Source of the DNA: an uncultured Ectothiorhodospiraceae bacterium
GTDB taxonomy: Bacteria > Pseudomonadota > Gammaproteobacteria > XJ16 > Halofilaceae
Direction: 5' to 3'
Assembly (NCBI GenBank): GCA_913055615.1
Contig: CAJXKK010000024.1
Span: 1 to 42,551, forward strand
DNA: 42,551 nucleotides
Under the pieces are notes generated by a model, which was not told the DNA's origin, searched no databases, and saw only the letters and a program-made list of their open reading frames with translations. Position numbers and translations under genes: made by a program. Shown here piece by piece: positions 1-8,256 of the stretch (the stretch's first letter is position 1; each line of letters begins with the position of its first letter).

Positions 1-915
1 GCCCTGACCTCGGACGATCGCCTGGTCGAGCGCTTCGACGCCGTCGAGTCCCTGCTCGGCTCCAACTTCCCGCTGCCAGATGCCCTGTTCGGCGAGAGCA
101 AGCGCACCGTCGATCCCGATGAACTCATCGACGAATACGAATCCGGCCGCGGCGAACGCTGGGATGGCATCGACGACGCCTTTGCGCCCGTCCGTGGAAT
201 CATCGACGGAGAAGACACTCTTGTGGACCGCGCCACCTACCGCGCCGCCCGCCATGACCGCGACGCCGCCCGCGCTATCGTCAGCGCCGTGCCGACACAA
301 TCCCCCTGGGTCTTCTTCTGCCTCGCCGGCTCCCCCGAACAGGCCCCGCGCTGGATCCTGCTGGCCAACGACCGCCGCGCACCGACCGCCGACCTCGCCG
401 AGATCACCGACGAGCTGCGCACAAGGCTGGAGGGCATCGAGGAAAGCCTCCCGATCGAGGCCGCCGCCTCCGGTGCACTGGAAGGCTGGTCCGCCCGCCT
501 CGCCGAGGCCGAACGCACGCTGCTGCCGCGGCGCATGCAGCGCGCCCTCGACGAGATGGACGCCGTACTCGACCACTGGATCCAGACCGCCTCCGCGCGC
601 CATGATCGCCAACGGCTCGACCGCTACCGCGATATCCGCCGCATACTCACCGCCCAAAGCGCTACGCACATGCCGGACTGGGAAGAGATCGCCAGCCGCT
701 GGCTCGAGCTCATCCGCCCACTCTGGTACGAACAGCTCAACGCCACCCGTCGGCGCCGCCCCCTGCTGCTCAAGGACATCCGCCGCGAGATCATCGGCCA
801 CGAAAGCAGCCTCGGCCCGCGCCTGATCGAGGCGTTCACGAACAATCCGGTGCGTGTGCAGGCAACCCCGGACGAACGCATCACCGCCGCGATCGTCGGA
901 GTCGCAACGCCGTAG
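1..915 (+). CDS. C-terminal part of a large protein, possibly SNF2-type helicase (5' end outside window)
   Basis: The frame is open from the first base to the TAG at 913-915, giving about 304 residues of a protein that starts upstream of the window. The visible part is charged, soluble and mostly helical. It begins with a segment containing ERFDAVESLLGSNFPLP and LFGESKRTVDPDELI, which reminds me of the region after the helicase core in SNF2/RapA-like proteins. No Walker or helicase motif lies inside the window, so that assignment is a weak inference. No membrane segment is seen. The stop codon is part of the palindromic repeat at 912-986, so the repeat may have trimmed or replaced the original C-terminus. 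Codon use is typical of the window. I am sure this is a real coding end and unsure of the product. Confidence 0.7.
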   Translation, partial: ALTSDDRLVERFDAVESLLGSNFPLPDALFGESKRTVDPDELIDEYESGRGERWDGIDDAFAPVRGIIDGEDTLVDRATYRAARHDRDAARAIVSAVPTQSPWVFFCLAGSPEQAPRWILLANDRRAPTADLAEITDELRTRLEGIEESLPIEAAASGALEGWSARLAEAERTLLPRRMQRALDEMDAVLDHWIQTASARHDRQRLDRYRDIRRILTAQSATHMPDWEEIASRWLELIRPLWYEQLNATRRRRPLLLKDIRREIIGHESSLGPRLIEAFTNNPVRVQATPDERITAAIVGVATP

Positions 916-986
916 GCCCGATGCAGTGAAACGGAATCCGCGGCGTGGACCTCGCCGGATTCCGGCTTCGCCTGCATCCGGGCTAC
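912..986. repeat. REP-like palindrome, copy 1
   Basis: An imperfect inverted repeat: left arm GTAGGCCCGATGCAG then GGAATCCG, right arm CGGATTCC then CTGCATCCGGGCTAC. The arms pair with a small internal asymmetry. The same design recurs at 13108-13202, 15115-15207 and 39839-39914. This copy overlaps the last four bases of the upstream gene and provides its TAG stop. The family looks like the intergenic REP/BIME-type elements of Gammaproteobacteria. Confidence 0.85.
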
Positions 987-1061
987 AACGGTCGACACAC
1001 GCCCCGCCCGCAACACATCATTACGGTCGAATCCATGAGGCAACCGATCCAACTCGATACC

Positions 1062-1778
1062 ATGACCGAAGACAGCATTCCGGGCCCGATAGAGCCCACC
1101 AGCACGGTCGGCCTGCTGCGCGCCGCCTGCCCCCGGGCCTGGCGGGCCTATACCGAGCACGCATTCCTCGATCAACTGGCAAAGGGCACGCTACCCGCTG
1201 CGTGTTTCCGCCATTACCTGATCCAGGACTACCTGTTCCTCGCGCAGTACACCCGCGCCTTCGCCCTTGCCGTCTACAAAAGCGAGACCCTCGCCGATAT
1301 GCGCGAGGCCGCCGGTGCGGTCGACGCACTGCTCAACACCGAGATGAAGCTCCATGTCGACTACTGCGCGAAGTGGGGCCTGACGGAAGAGGATATGCTG
1401 GCGACGCCCGAGGATCCGGCCAATCTGAACTACACGCGCTACGTGCTGGACACCGGCATGGCCGGCGATCAGCTCGACCTGCTCGTGGCCCTGGCCCCGT
1501 GCTCGTGCGGCTACGGCGAGATCGGCGCCCGCCTGCTCGCGGATCCGAATACCATCCTCGAGGGCAATCCCTATCGCGACTGGATCGAGATGTATGGCGG
1601 TGAGGAATTCCAGGAGGTCAGCCGCGCCGCGATGCACTACATCGACCGCGTCGCCGCGCGCCGGATCGGCGACGACCCGGCGCAGTCAGCGCGCTGGCCC
1701 CAGCTAACGGGCGTCTTCACCAAGGCGGTCCAGCTTGAGGCCGCCTTCTGGCAGATGGGGCTGCACGCCGACGCCTGA
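1062..1778 (+). CDS. tenA: TenA-family aminopyrimidine aminohydrolase / thiaminase II
   Basis: A TenA/PQQC-superfamily helical-bundle protein of 238 residues. TenA enzymes hydrolyse 4-amino-5-aminomethyl-2-methylpyrimidine in thiamine salvage, in the cytoplasm. Family features seen are the start of the fold (LLRAACPRAWRAYTEH), the YLIQDYLFL helix that supplies the substrate Asp/Tyr pair, and APCSCGYGEIG carrying the cysteine nucleophile expected in the PCxxxYxEIG motif. The open frame extends back to 945, but that part reads through the palindromic repeat and cannot be native. ATG at 1062 or the in-frame ATG at 1035 are the realistic starts; neither has a clear ribosome binding site. No THI-box riboswitch is evident upstream. 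The gene stands alone, without other thiamine genes around it. Confidence 0.9.
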   Translation: MTEDSIPGPIEPTSTVGLLRAACPRAWRAYTEHAFLDQLAKGTLPAACFRHYLIQDYLFLAQYTRAFALAVYKSETLADMREAAGAVDALLNTEMKLHVDYCAKWGLTEEDMLATPEDPANLNYTRYVLDTGMAGDQLDLLVALAPCSCGYGEIGARLLADPNTILEGNPYRDWIEMYGGEEFQEVSRAAMHYIDRVAARRIGDDPAQSARWPQLTGVFTKAVQLEAAFWQMGLHADA

Positions 1779-2030
1779 CCCCGCTGCCCGCGCCGGGCCG
1801 CAAAGGCCTGGCGCGATCAACGCACAATCATTCGCCACATTGATCGGCCATACATACAACCCCCTCGCTCAACCGCAAACCGACCGCTTTTGCCCACAAA
1901 ACCGCCCTGACGCCTGGAGTCAACATACAACCCGAGCACACCCGCTGCGCATCCATCCCGCCCCGACGCCCGCTCACCTTTCACCGCGGGCACCTGTACC
2001 ATGCAACAGCCATGACCGTGGAGGATTTCG

Positions 2031-3479
2031 TTGTCGCGAAGTGAGGCCGTTTCGATTGGGGACTGGCTGCTGGCGGAGACCGTGCGCCTCGCCGAAGAGC
2101 GCGACGGTCGCCGGCGCGACGATCACGTCGCTACGGCCACCGGCGCATCCACGGAAACCGGTCTGGTCAGGCGTATCGCCCTGCGAGCCCGCGCCCTGCC
2201 CGGTACTGATGCCGTGCGGGCGGATATCGCGCGTCTCGCTCGTCTCTCATGCCTGTTCGCGGGCGGGCTGCTCATCCTCGCCGCTGTCGCGGGCGTACTC
2301 GCGGCAACAGCCAGCGTGGACGCACGCCAGATCGACTTCCTGCTGGCCGCCACGGCCATGCTGCTGATGCCGACCCTCATGCTCGCGGGCTGGCTCGCGG
2401 TGGTCATCACTGGCGCCGGTCGCGGCGCCTCCGGGAGTATCGCCGGCGCCCTGCTGGCCGCGGCCTGCCACCGCCTCGGCCCGCTCGTACTCACCAGCGA
2501 GTATTCCGGGGACATCCTCGAGGCCGCGGGCGGCTTCCTGCGGACCGCACCGGGACGCTGGCTGCTGGGCTGCCTCGCGCATGCATTCTGGATCGCCTAC
2601 CTGATCGCTGCGCTCGTCACGCTGGTGCTCTACTTCAGCGTCGTCCAGTACGACCTGATATGGGGCACGACCCTGCTGAACGACACCACGATGGTGGCCC
2701 TGTTCAACGGTCTGGCCAATCCGCTGATCGCCCTCGGCCTTATGCAGCCCGTCGAGCCGGAGTGGCTGCTGGCGGCGCGCGAGGGCACTGGTGTGGGTGA
2801 CGGCCGCGGGCGCTGGGCGTGGTTCCTGCTCGCGATCATTATCGTCTACGGCCTGGCGCCCCGGATCCTCGCCCTGATCGCGAGCGCGGCCATGGCCACA
2901 ATCGGCCGGTGGCGGCTGACGCTGGATACTACGCAACCGGGTTACCTGCGCCTAGCGGGTTCACTCGCACCGACGACCACACCCGCGACCAACGACCACG
3001 CGCCCGCGCGGACAAACCGCGCACCACGGAACCGGCCGGCCAACGCGCAGGGCCGCCCCTTGCTCCTCGCTATCGAACTGGAACACGAGCCCTGGCCGCC
3101 GACCATCGCCGGCATCGACCTGCAGGTGGTCGGCCGGGCCGATGACCGCGCCGGACGCGAACAGATCCTCGCCGCCCTGCAGGCGCTGGACGCCCCGCCC
3201 CCGGCGCTGCTGGTACTGTGCTCGCTCCTGCGCACGCCGGACCAGGGTCATGAACGCTTCATCGACCGCGCAGCCGATGCGGCCGCCGCGGTCCCCCTGC
3301 TGGTGCTCACCGACGGCACCGCACTGGCACGCCGCGATGCCAACGTCGACTCGCGCCGGGCGGACTGGCAGGCACTGGCCGCGCGCGTCGGCGGCAAGGC
3401 CGTCGAGTTCGACTTCGGGTACCCGGACGCCGCGGCGATCGCCCGCCTGCAGCGCTGGATCGCGGGGTACGACGAATGA
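2031..3479 (+). CDS. DUF2868 membrane protein
   Basis: A 482-residue inner-membrane protein of the DUF2868 type. It has a soluble N-terminus, then hydrophobic segments at about 78-100, 105-128, 185-210 and 262-288, and a soluble C-terminal domain of about 180 residues after a Pro/Thr/Arg-rich linker. The start is TTG at 2031, with GGAG about 8 bases upstream; the ATG at 2001 runs into a stop and the ATG at 2012 is out of frame. It overlaps the next gene by four bases (ATGA), so the two are translationally coupled. The DUF2868/DUF3482 pair is a recurrent arrangement in Proteobacteria. The function is unknown; the C-terminal domain could talk to the partner GTPase. Confidence 0.88.
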   Translation: MSRSEAVSIGDWLLAETVRLAEERDGRRRDDHVATATGASTETGLVRRIALRARALPGTDAVRADIARLARLSCLFAGGLLILAAVAGVLAATASVDARQIDFLLAATAMLLMPTLMLAGWLAVVITGAGRGASGSIAGALLAAACHRLGPLVLTSEYSGDILEAAGGFLRTAPGRWLLGCLAHAFWIAYLIAALVTLVLYFSVVQYDLIWGTTLLNDTTMVALFNGLANPLIALGLMQPVEPEWLLAAREGTGVGDGRGRWAWFLLAIIIVYGLAPRILALIASAAMATIGRWRLTLDTTQPGYLRLAGSLAPTTTPATNDHAPARTNRAPRNRPANAQGRPLLLAIELEHEPWPPTIAGIDLQVVGRADDRAGREQILAALQALDAPPPALLVLCSLLRTPDQGHERFIDRAADAAAAVPLLVLTDGTALARRDANVDSRRADWQALAARVGGKAVEFDFGYPDAAAIARLQRWIAGYDE

Positions 3480-4879
3480 GCACCGAACTGACGCCACTGC
3501 AGATGGCTATCGTCGGCCACACGAACGCCGGCAAGACCTCGCTCGTGCGCACCCTGCTGCGCAGCAACGACTTCGGCGAGGTCGATGACCGTGGCGGCAC
3601 GACCCGTTCGGTGCACACCGCACCGCTGACCACCGGCGGAAAAACCCTGATCTCCCTCCACGACTCCCCGGGCCTCGAAAACGCCCCGGAACTGCTCGAC
3701 TGGCTCGACCAGCGCAACAGTCGCCGTCACGACGGCCGGGAGCGTCTCCGCGAACTGCTCGACGACACCAGCGCCCGGACGCGATTCGATCAGGAGGCCC
3801 AGGTACTCGATCTCATGTCTGGGATGACTGTTGCGCTGTATGTAGTTGATTCGAGAGAGCCTGTACTCGAGAAGTATCGTGACGAACTCGCCATCCTCGG
3901 CGACTGCGCGAAGCCGATCGTGGTCGTGCTCAACTTCACCGCGTCACCGGAGAGCCGCGAACAGGAATGGCGTACGGCCCTCGCCGGGCTGGGCCTGCAT
4001 ACCGTGGTCGATTTCGATGCCGCCGTGCGCGACCCTGCGACCGAGTGGCGTCTGTATCTCAAGCTCCGCGCCCAGCTCGATGCTTTCGCGCCGCTGCTCG
4101 ACACATGGCTCGACCACCGCCGCCGCGAAGAAGCCGAACGCAGACAGGCCGGCCTCACCGCGATCGCCGAACTGCTGATCGATACCGCCGCCTGCCGCCG
4201 CGCCGTCCCCACGCGTGAAAGCGGGAAGGCACTGAAGGAACTGCAGACCGCCGTGCGCCGACGCGAGCAGGGTTGCGTCGAGACCCTCCTCGACCTCTAC
4301 CGCTTCGGCGACACCGAGTATCGCTACGAGAGCCTGCCACTCAGCGACAGCCAATGGCGCGACGATCCGTTCGACCCCGAAACCCTGCGCCACTATGGCA
4401 TCCGCACCGGCGGCTACCTCGGCGCCGGCGTTGGCAGCGGGGCGGCGTTCGATCTGGCCACCGGCGGGTTTTCACTGGGCGCGGGGACCATCGCCGGCGT
4501 GCTGGCCGGTGCCGGCGCCAGCCTCGTACACGGCCTCGGTCCGCGTGCCTACAGCCGGCTGCGCGGCTACCGCCACCTCGGCATCGACGATGCGGCGTTG
4601 CAGCTGCTCGCAAGCCGCCAGACCGACCTGCTCGCCGCGCTCATTCAACGCGGCCATGCCAGCCGCGGCACACTGACCACGAGCCCGACGGACCGCACTG
4701 AACCCATACGCCTGCCACACGCCCTGAGCCGCGCCCGCCATCATCCGGCATGGTCTACCCTCAACCGAGAGCGCCACCACGATGCCGCCCGGGCCGCGGC
4801 GGTACACTCCCTCAGCCGAGCACTCTGGGACCGAATCCCCCAACCCGAGTCCCCGACAACCGATGGTCCAGCAACGTAG
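3476..4879 (+). CDS. P-loop GTPase with DUF3482 domain
   Basis: A 467-residue protein with an Era/TrmE-like G domain followed by a DUF3482 region. The P-loop is GHTNAGKTS at residues 14-22. A threonine-containing switch (GGTTRS) and the G3 motif DSPG follow. The expected NKxD (G4) is replaced by LNFT, as in divergent members of this family. The second half has long charged helices and then a glycine/alanine-rich stretch (around residues 310-350) that could insert into a membrane. It is coupled to the DUF2868 membrane protein by a 4-base overlap, suggesting a membrane-bound GTPase unit of unknown role. The stop codon is the TAG of a GTAGCCCGG half-repeat at 4876-4884. Confidence 0.9.
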   Translation: MSTELTPLQMAIVGHTNAGKTSLVRTLLRSNDFGEVDDRGGTTRSVHTAPLTTGGKTLISLHDSPGLENAPELLDWLDQRNSRRHDGRERLRELLDDTSARTRFDQEAQVLDLMSGMTVALYVVDSREPVLEKYRDELAILGDCAKPIVVVLNFTASPESREQEWRTALAGLGLHTVVDFDAAVRDPATEWRLYLKLRAQLDAFAPLLDTWLDHRRREEAERRQAGLTAIAELLIDTAACRRAVPTRESGKALKELQTAVRRREQGCVETLLDLYRFGDTEYRYESLPLSDSQWRDDPFDPETLRHYGIRTGGYLGAGVGSGAAFDLATGGFSLGAGTIAGVLAGAGASLVHGLGPRAYSRLRGYRHLGIDDAALQLLASRQTDLLAALIQRGHASRGTLTTSPTDRTEPIRLPHALSRARHHPAWSTLNRERHHDAARAAAVHSLSRALWDRIPQPESPTTDGPAT

Positions 4880-4992
4880 CCCGGAACATCCGCCCGAACA
4901 ATTCGGGGAATCAGACCGCACCAGGACCGCGCGGTGAAGCCCGAATCAATCTCCACGGAATACCACCGGCGGCGAAGAACCGGACCCGCGCT

Positions 4993-5385
4993 TCACGAAA
5001 CGATAACCACGCCCATCGCTGCGACGGCCAGCACAAGCCCCGCCGTGTTCAAAACCACCGAAAACAGATGCAGCCGCGCGAACGACCGATCGCCCCGATC
5101 CTTCGCCGCGTTGATGGCCGGCACCAGCCCCCGTGCCGCGACGAAGCACAGACCATCCAGCCCCAGTATCGCGGCCGCCGCCAGCTGGTCGCCGAGAACG
5201 GCCACCACCGACGCGAGCAACCCGAGGACAGCGGCCGTCACGAAATACCGCGGAAACAGCCGTCGCAGGAAGGCTCCTGCTGCACTCGCCTCCAGCGACT
5301 TGAACACGGTGGGCGCGACCAGAACCGAAACGGCCCCGATCACGCCGATCTGGATCGCGATCAATACCAGCGTCAATAAACCCAT
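4993..5385 (-). CDS. DUF4149 (TMEM205-like) membrane protein
   Basis: A protein of 130 residues with four predicted membrane helices. The segment VAPTVFKSL followed by AGAFLRRLFPRYF is the hallmark of DUF4149. The open frame extends further upstream, but the ATG at 5385 puts the first helix (LLTLVLIAIQIGVIG) directly after the start, as usual in this family. It is transcribed convergently to the GTPase gene and is not in an operon. The function is unknown. Confidence 0.85.
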   Translation of the reverse strand: MGLLTLVLIAIQIGVIGAVSVLVAPTVFKSLEASAAGAFLRRLFPRYFVTAAVLGLLASVVAVLGDQLAAAAILGLDGLCFVAARGLVPAINAAKDRGDRSFARLHLFSVVLNTAGLVLAVAAMGVVIVS

Positions 5386-5711
5386 TACACTTACACCAGA
5401 AAGAACCTGAACTGCGGTTCGTTGCCCTGCCCCCGAGGGTTGCACGAATCTGCATCCGAACGTGAACACGTTGACTGGTCAGCGTATCACCGACGGCGTG
5501 CCCCGCGCGTGATCACACCGCTACAGGGCAAATCACCGCCGGGTTTTCAGCCGATCGCGGCCATTGAACTCCGCTACGGGGTTCGCGGCCAGAGCGCTCT
5601 GGACCCCGGATCCCCGCATAAAAACGCATTGAGCGTCGCGGGTGTGGACAATGATCATCCGCCACGCGCTCGCAAACGAAGGTGCGGATGTACGAAAAAG
5701 GAGGACGTCCG

Positions 5712-6275
5712 ATGCTGGCGTTGAAAAAGCTCAAGATTGCCATGCCCGTACTTATCGTACTCGTACTCGCCCGTTGCGGCAGCAGCAACGGTGGCGGTGA
5801 GGCCAGCGACACGACCTCAGGCGAAAAGGACAAGCCGGCGTACTCAAGCGAACAGATCGAGGCGGCTATCGAGTTGCTCGAACAGGGCGAAAAGGCTGCA
5901 GGGAAGCGCGAGTACTCGGCCGAGGAGATCAAGCAGGCGATGCGCGAGCACATCAAGCGGCGGATGCGGCTCGGAAAAGCCGGCGTCTTCCAGATCACCG
6001 ATCCACGGACCAGCCAGGTCCTTGAGCTCGAGTTCCAGAAGATCCATGATCCGGTGCGCGTGCTGCCGGGCAACCACTACTTTGCCTGCACGAACTTTGC
6101 GGTGGTCGGCCAGCCCGGGAAGACCTTCGATCTCGACTTCTGGCTCCAGCCACACGAGAACGGGCTCAAGGTCTATCAGGAGAACGTGCACAAGGTCCCG
6201 GTGCGCAAGGACGACGATTGGGTGCAGGACCCGCACTACAACTTCGTCGACGACCGCATCAACCTGCTGCCGTGA
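5712..6275 (+). CDS. Putative lipoprotein / exported protein of unknown function
   Basis: A 187-residue exported protein. The start ATG at 5712 is fixed by GGAGG at 5700-5704; an upstream in-frame ATG at 5682 lacks this. It has a lysine-rich n-region, a hydrophobic core (MPVLIVLVLA) and then RCGSSNGGG. The cysteine sits where a lipobox would be, but the -1 residue is arginine, so lipidation is doubtful. Next come a charged helical region (about 45-85) and a C-terminal part rich in aromatic and acidic residues, with a Cys in YFACTNF. I do not recognise the family. It precedes the desaturase-like gene by 36 bases and may be co-transcribed with it. Confidence 0.8.
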   Translation: MLALKKLKIAMPVLIVLVLARCGSSNGGGEASDTTSGEKDKPAYSSEQIEAAIELLEQGEKAAGKREYSAEEIKQAMREHIKRRMRLGKAGVFQITDPRTSQVLELEFQKIHDPVRVLPGNHYFACTNFAVVGQPGKTFDLDFWLQPHENGLKVYQENVHKVPVRKDDDWVQDPHYNFVDDRINLLP

Positions 6276-6311
6276 TGCTTTTCCGGCCAGGCCGCCTGGA
6301 GATCCCGTGTA

Positions 6312-7109
6312 ATGGAGGAAGCTAAACTCCCGCTATTTCTTGCCGGTTTCGCCGTGTTTTTTATCGTCGAGACGCTCGCGGCAAAGCGCCCGTGGCAGGA
6401 ACCGCGTGGCGAGCGCCTGCGCACGCACGCGGCAATGGCGGTATTCAACACGGTCGTGCTCAAGCTCCTCGTGCTCGCGCCTTTCCTGGCGTGGAGCGAT
6501 TATGTGTTCAAGCAGGGCTGGGGCCTCGCACCGGTCCTCGGATACAGCGGAATCGGGGGTATTGTGGCCACGGTCATCGTGCTCGACATGCTCGACTACT
6601 GGTGGCACCGCTTCAACCACCGTTTTGGCTTCCTCTGGCGGTTCCACAAGGTGCACCACGTGGACACCCATGTTGATGTCACGACCGCACTGCGGTTTCA
6701 CCCGGGCGAGCTGTTTATCTCGTTCTTCGTCAAACTCGGTTGGATCGCGCTCTGGGGGCCGTCGCTGCTCGGATTCGCGGTGTTCGAGATCTGCGTGAGT
6801 CTGGCGAGCCAGTTCCATCATTCGAACATCGATCTACCCGACAGATGGGAACGCTTGCTGCGACATTTCCTCGTAACACCGCGATTCCATGCTAGCCACC
6901 ACACGGTATCGCGGCGCACGGGCGATGCGAATTTTGCGACCATTTTTATTGTCTGGGATCGACTGTTCGGTACTTACCGCGAGCCGGATCCGGAGGAAAT
7001 GAAGGACCTCGGGCTGCCCGAGGGGCGGGACGATTACCTTTCATTCACCACTTGGCTTAAAGAGCCGTTCGGACAACGTAACCAGCAGCAGGCCTACCGT
7101 GAAGAGTGA
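6312..7109 (+). CDS. Sterol desaturase / fatty acid hydroxylase family membrane oxidase
   Basis: A 265-residue integral membrane di-iron oxidase. It shows the histidine boxes of the family: HRFNH, HKVHH, FHH and HASHH, with hydrophobic helices before and between them. Such enzymes hydroxylate or desaturate lipids at the cytoplasmic face of the membrane; the substrate cannot be told from sequence. Its length is normal for bacterial members. The ATG at 6312 follows the lipoprotein stop by 36 bases. Alternatives within the family include alkylglycerol or carotenoid hydroxylase-like roles. Confidence 0.92.
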   Translation: MEEAKLPLFLAGFAVFFIVETLAAKRPWQEPRGERLRTHAAMAVFNTVVLKLLVLAPFLAWSDYVFKQGWGLAPVLGYSGIGGIVATVIVLDMLDYWWHRFNHRFGFLWRFHKVHHVDTHVDVTTALRFHPGELFISFFVKLGWIALWGPSLLGFAVFEICVSLASQFHHSNIDLPDRWERLLRHFLVTPRFHASHHTVSRRTGDANFATIFIVWDRLFGTYREPDPEEMKDLGLPEGRDDYLSFTTWLKEPFGQRNQQQAYREE

Positions 7110-7191
7110 CCGGCGACGCTCAGCCGGGGCAAGCGCATTACGCGCCGCCCGAGGGCGCTTAGTACGATCGACCGCGCAGAGGAATCGACTT

Positions 7192-7341
7192 ATGACGATC
7201 CGTATGTGGCATTTACTGGCTGTTCTCGCGATCACCACACCGCTCGCGCTGTCTGCGTGCCAGACGCACGAGGGAACCGGCGATGAGCACGCGGGCGAGG
7301 AAGTATCGGGCGATGAACATGCTGGCGACGACGCCGAGTAG
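7192..7341 (+). CDS. Small acidic lipoprotein
   Basis: Only 49 residues. A good lipoprotein signal peptide ends LALSAC with the lipobox cysteine at position 22, followed by an extremely acidic tail that repeats GDEHAG twice. AGAGGA at 7178-7183 lies upstream of the ATG at 7192. The in-frame extension to 7099 overlaps the preceding gene and is unlikely. The tail motif is shared with the next small gene at 7537, so the two look like diverged duplicates. The function is unknown; an acidic His-containing tail could bind metal cations. Confidence 0.65.
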   Translation: MTIRMWHLLAVLAITTPLALSACQTHEGTGDEHAGEEVSGDEHAGDDAE

Positions 7342-7487
7342 CTCGGTCGCAATCGTTCACCGTGCGATACCGGCCTTGCGTTCCGATCGTGCACAAGAAT
7401 CCGTGAACCGGTGGTCGATCCGGACTGGGGGGCGTGACCCGATCGTGCCTTTATCCGACCGGATCGACCGGCCGGCCTACGGCGTTT

Positions 7488-7508
7488 GTCCCGCTGCAAA
7501 CGCGGGAC
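7488..7508. terminator. Small hairpin upstream of the second acidic protein gene
   Basis: GTCCCGC and GCGGGAC form a perfect 7-bp stem with loop TGCAAAC. No T-run follows, so termination is uncertain; it could instead shape the 5' leader of the gene at 7537. Confidence 0.3.
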
Positions 7509-7536
7509 TCCACTTCGAAGTACAGGAGATTTGATC

Positions 7537-7779
7537 ATGAAACGTATTCAGTCGATTACAAGTGTGCTGCTGCTATTGGCGGCCCTGGTGCTTGGCGGCG
7601 CGGCCGTCGCCGCTGACGAGCATGGCGGTGAGGCGGTCTCCGAGTCGAGCAGCAACGATGAGCAGGGCGGGGAGGAGCCGCAGTCCGACGATCACGACGA
7701 TGATCGGGATTCCAACGACGACGACCATGAAGATGATGAAGCATCGGGCGACGAGCATGCCGGGGACTCGGCGGACTGA
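7537..7779 (+). CDS. Small acidic exported protein
   Basis: An 80-residue protein with a Sec signal peptide (LLLLAALVLGGAAVAA, cleavage after AVAA near residue 26). The mature part is made almost only of Asp, Glu, His, Ser and Gly and ends with ASGDEHAGDSAD. AGGAGAT at 7526-7532 supports the ATG at 7537. It shares the GDEHAG tail with the lipoprotein encoded at 7192-7341. It has no recognisable fold and is likely disordered and periplasmic or secreted. A metal- or salt-buffering role is only a guess. Confidence 0.7.
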   Translation: MKRIQSITSVLLLLAALVLGGAAVAADEHGGEAVSESSSNDEQGGEEPQSDDHDDDRDSNDDDHEDDEASGDEHAGDSAD

Positions 7780-7819
7780 TTCGGCCGCATCCCAAGGCGG
7801 TTTAGCCCAACCCGGCTGC

Positions 7820-7848
7820 GGCCCGGGAGACGCCTGTTCTCCCGGGCC
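7820..7848. terminator. Strong GC hairpin after the acidic protein genes
   Basis: GGCCCGGGAG and CTCCCGGGCC form a perfect 10-bp stem around a 9-base loop, 41 bases after the stop at 7779. There is no U-tract, so this is either a Rho-assisted 3' end or an mRNA-stabilising hairpin. Confidence 0.5.
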
Positions 7849-8256
7849 GTGGAATCCCGCTTACTCGCCCCCGGCGTGATGCGGGAGGGGCGGATCCTCC
7901 GGAACTTCGTTCCCGCCAGCGTCTGATCTCGTGCGGCCATCGCCGGTGCGACGTCGTGTGAATTGCATCAGCGATGCGCTCGCCTCTAGAAAGCATCCGC
8001 CTGGAGCACTGACACGGTCGGATTTGCCTGTTCCCCATTCGCCGGAGACTCCGGGAGAGGTCATTCAGAATCGATCCGTCGGGCGTCCAACACGCACGAT
8101 CTTCGGCCCCCAGCGGGAGCTTGCCCTGCCGCTGCGTCGCGCACCCGGTGACGCCTCAGCAGCACTGCGCTATGGTCGCGTCGACGCGGGCTCGCGCCGG
8201 GCAGCCGGGATACCGCGAAACCGGCGCAAGAACACCGCACTGGAGCAGGGCCTTCC
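7849..8256. other. Non-coding stretch before the SbcD-like gene
   Basis: About 400 bases without a convincing gene. The short open frames here have arginine/proline-rich shadow-like translations. I see no tRNA, riboswitch or repeat copy. It probably holds the promoter of the nuclease/SMC pair, but I cannot pick -35/-10 boxes with confidence. Confidence 0.5.

Noticed and set aside
987-1061. TPP riboswitch upstream of tenA
   Set aside because: I could not find the conserved CTGAGA and ACCTGATC-type THI-box elements in the short gap after the repeat.
7820-7848. Classical intrinsic terminator
   Set aside because: The stem is excellent but no T-run follows; kept only as a terminator-like hairpin at moderate confidence.
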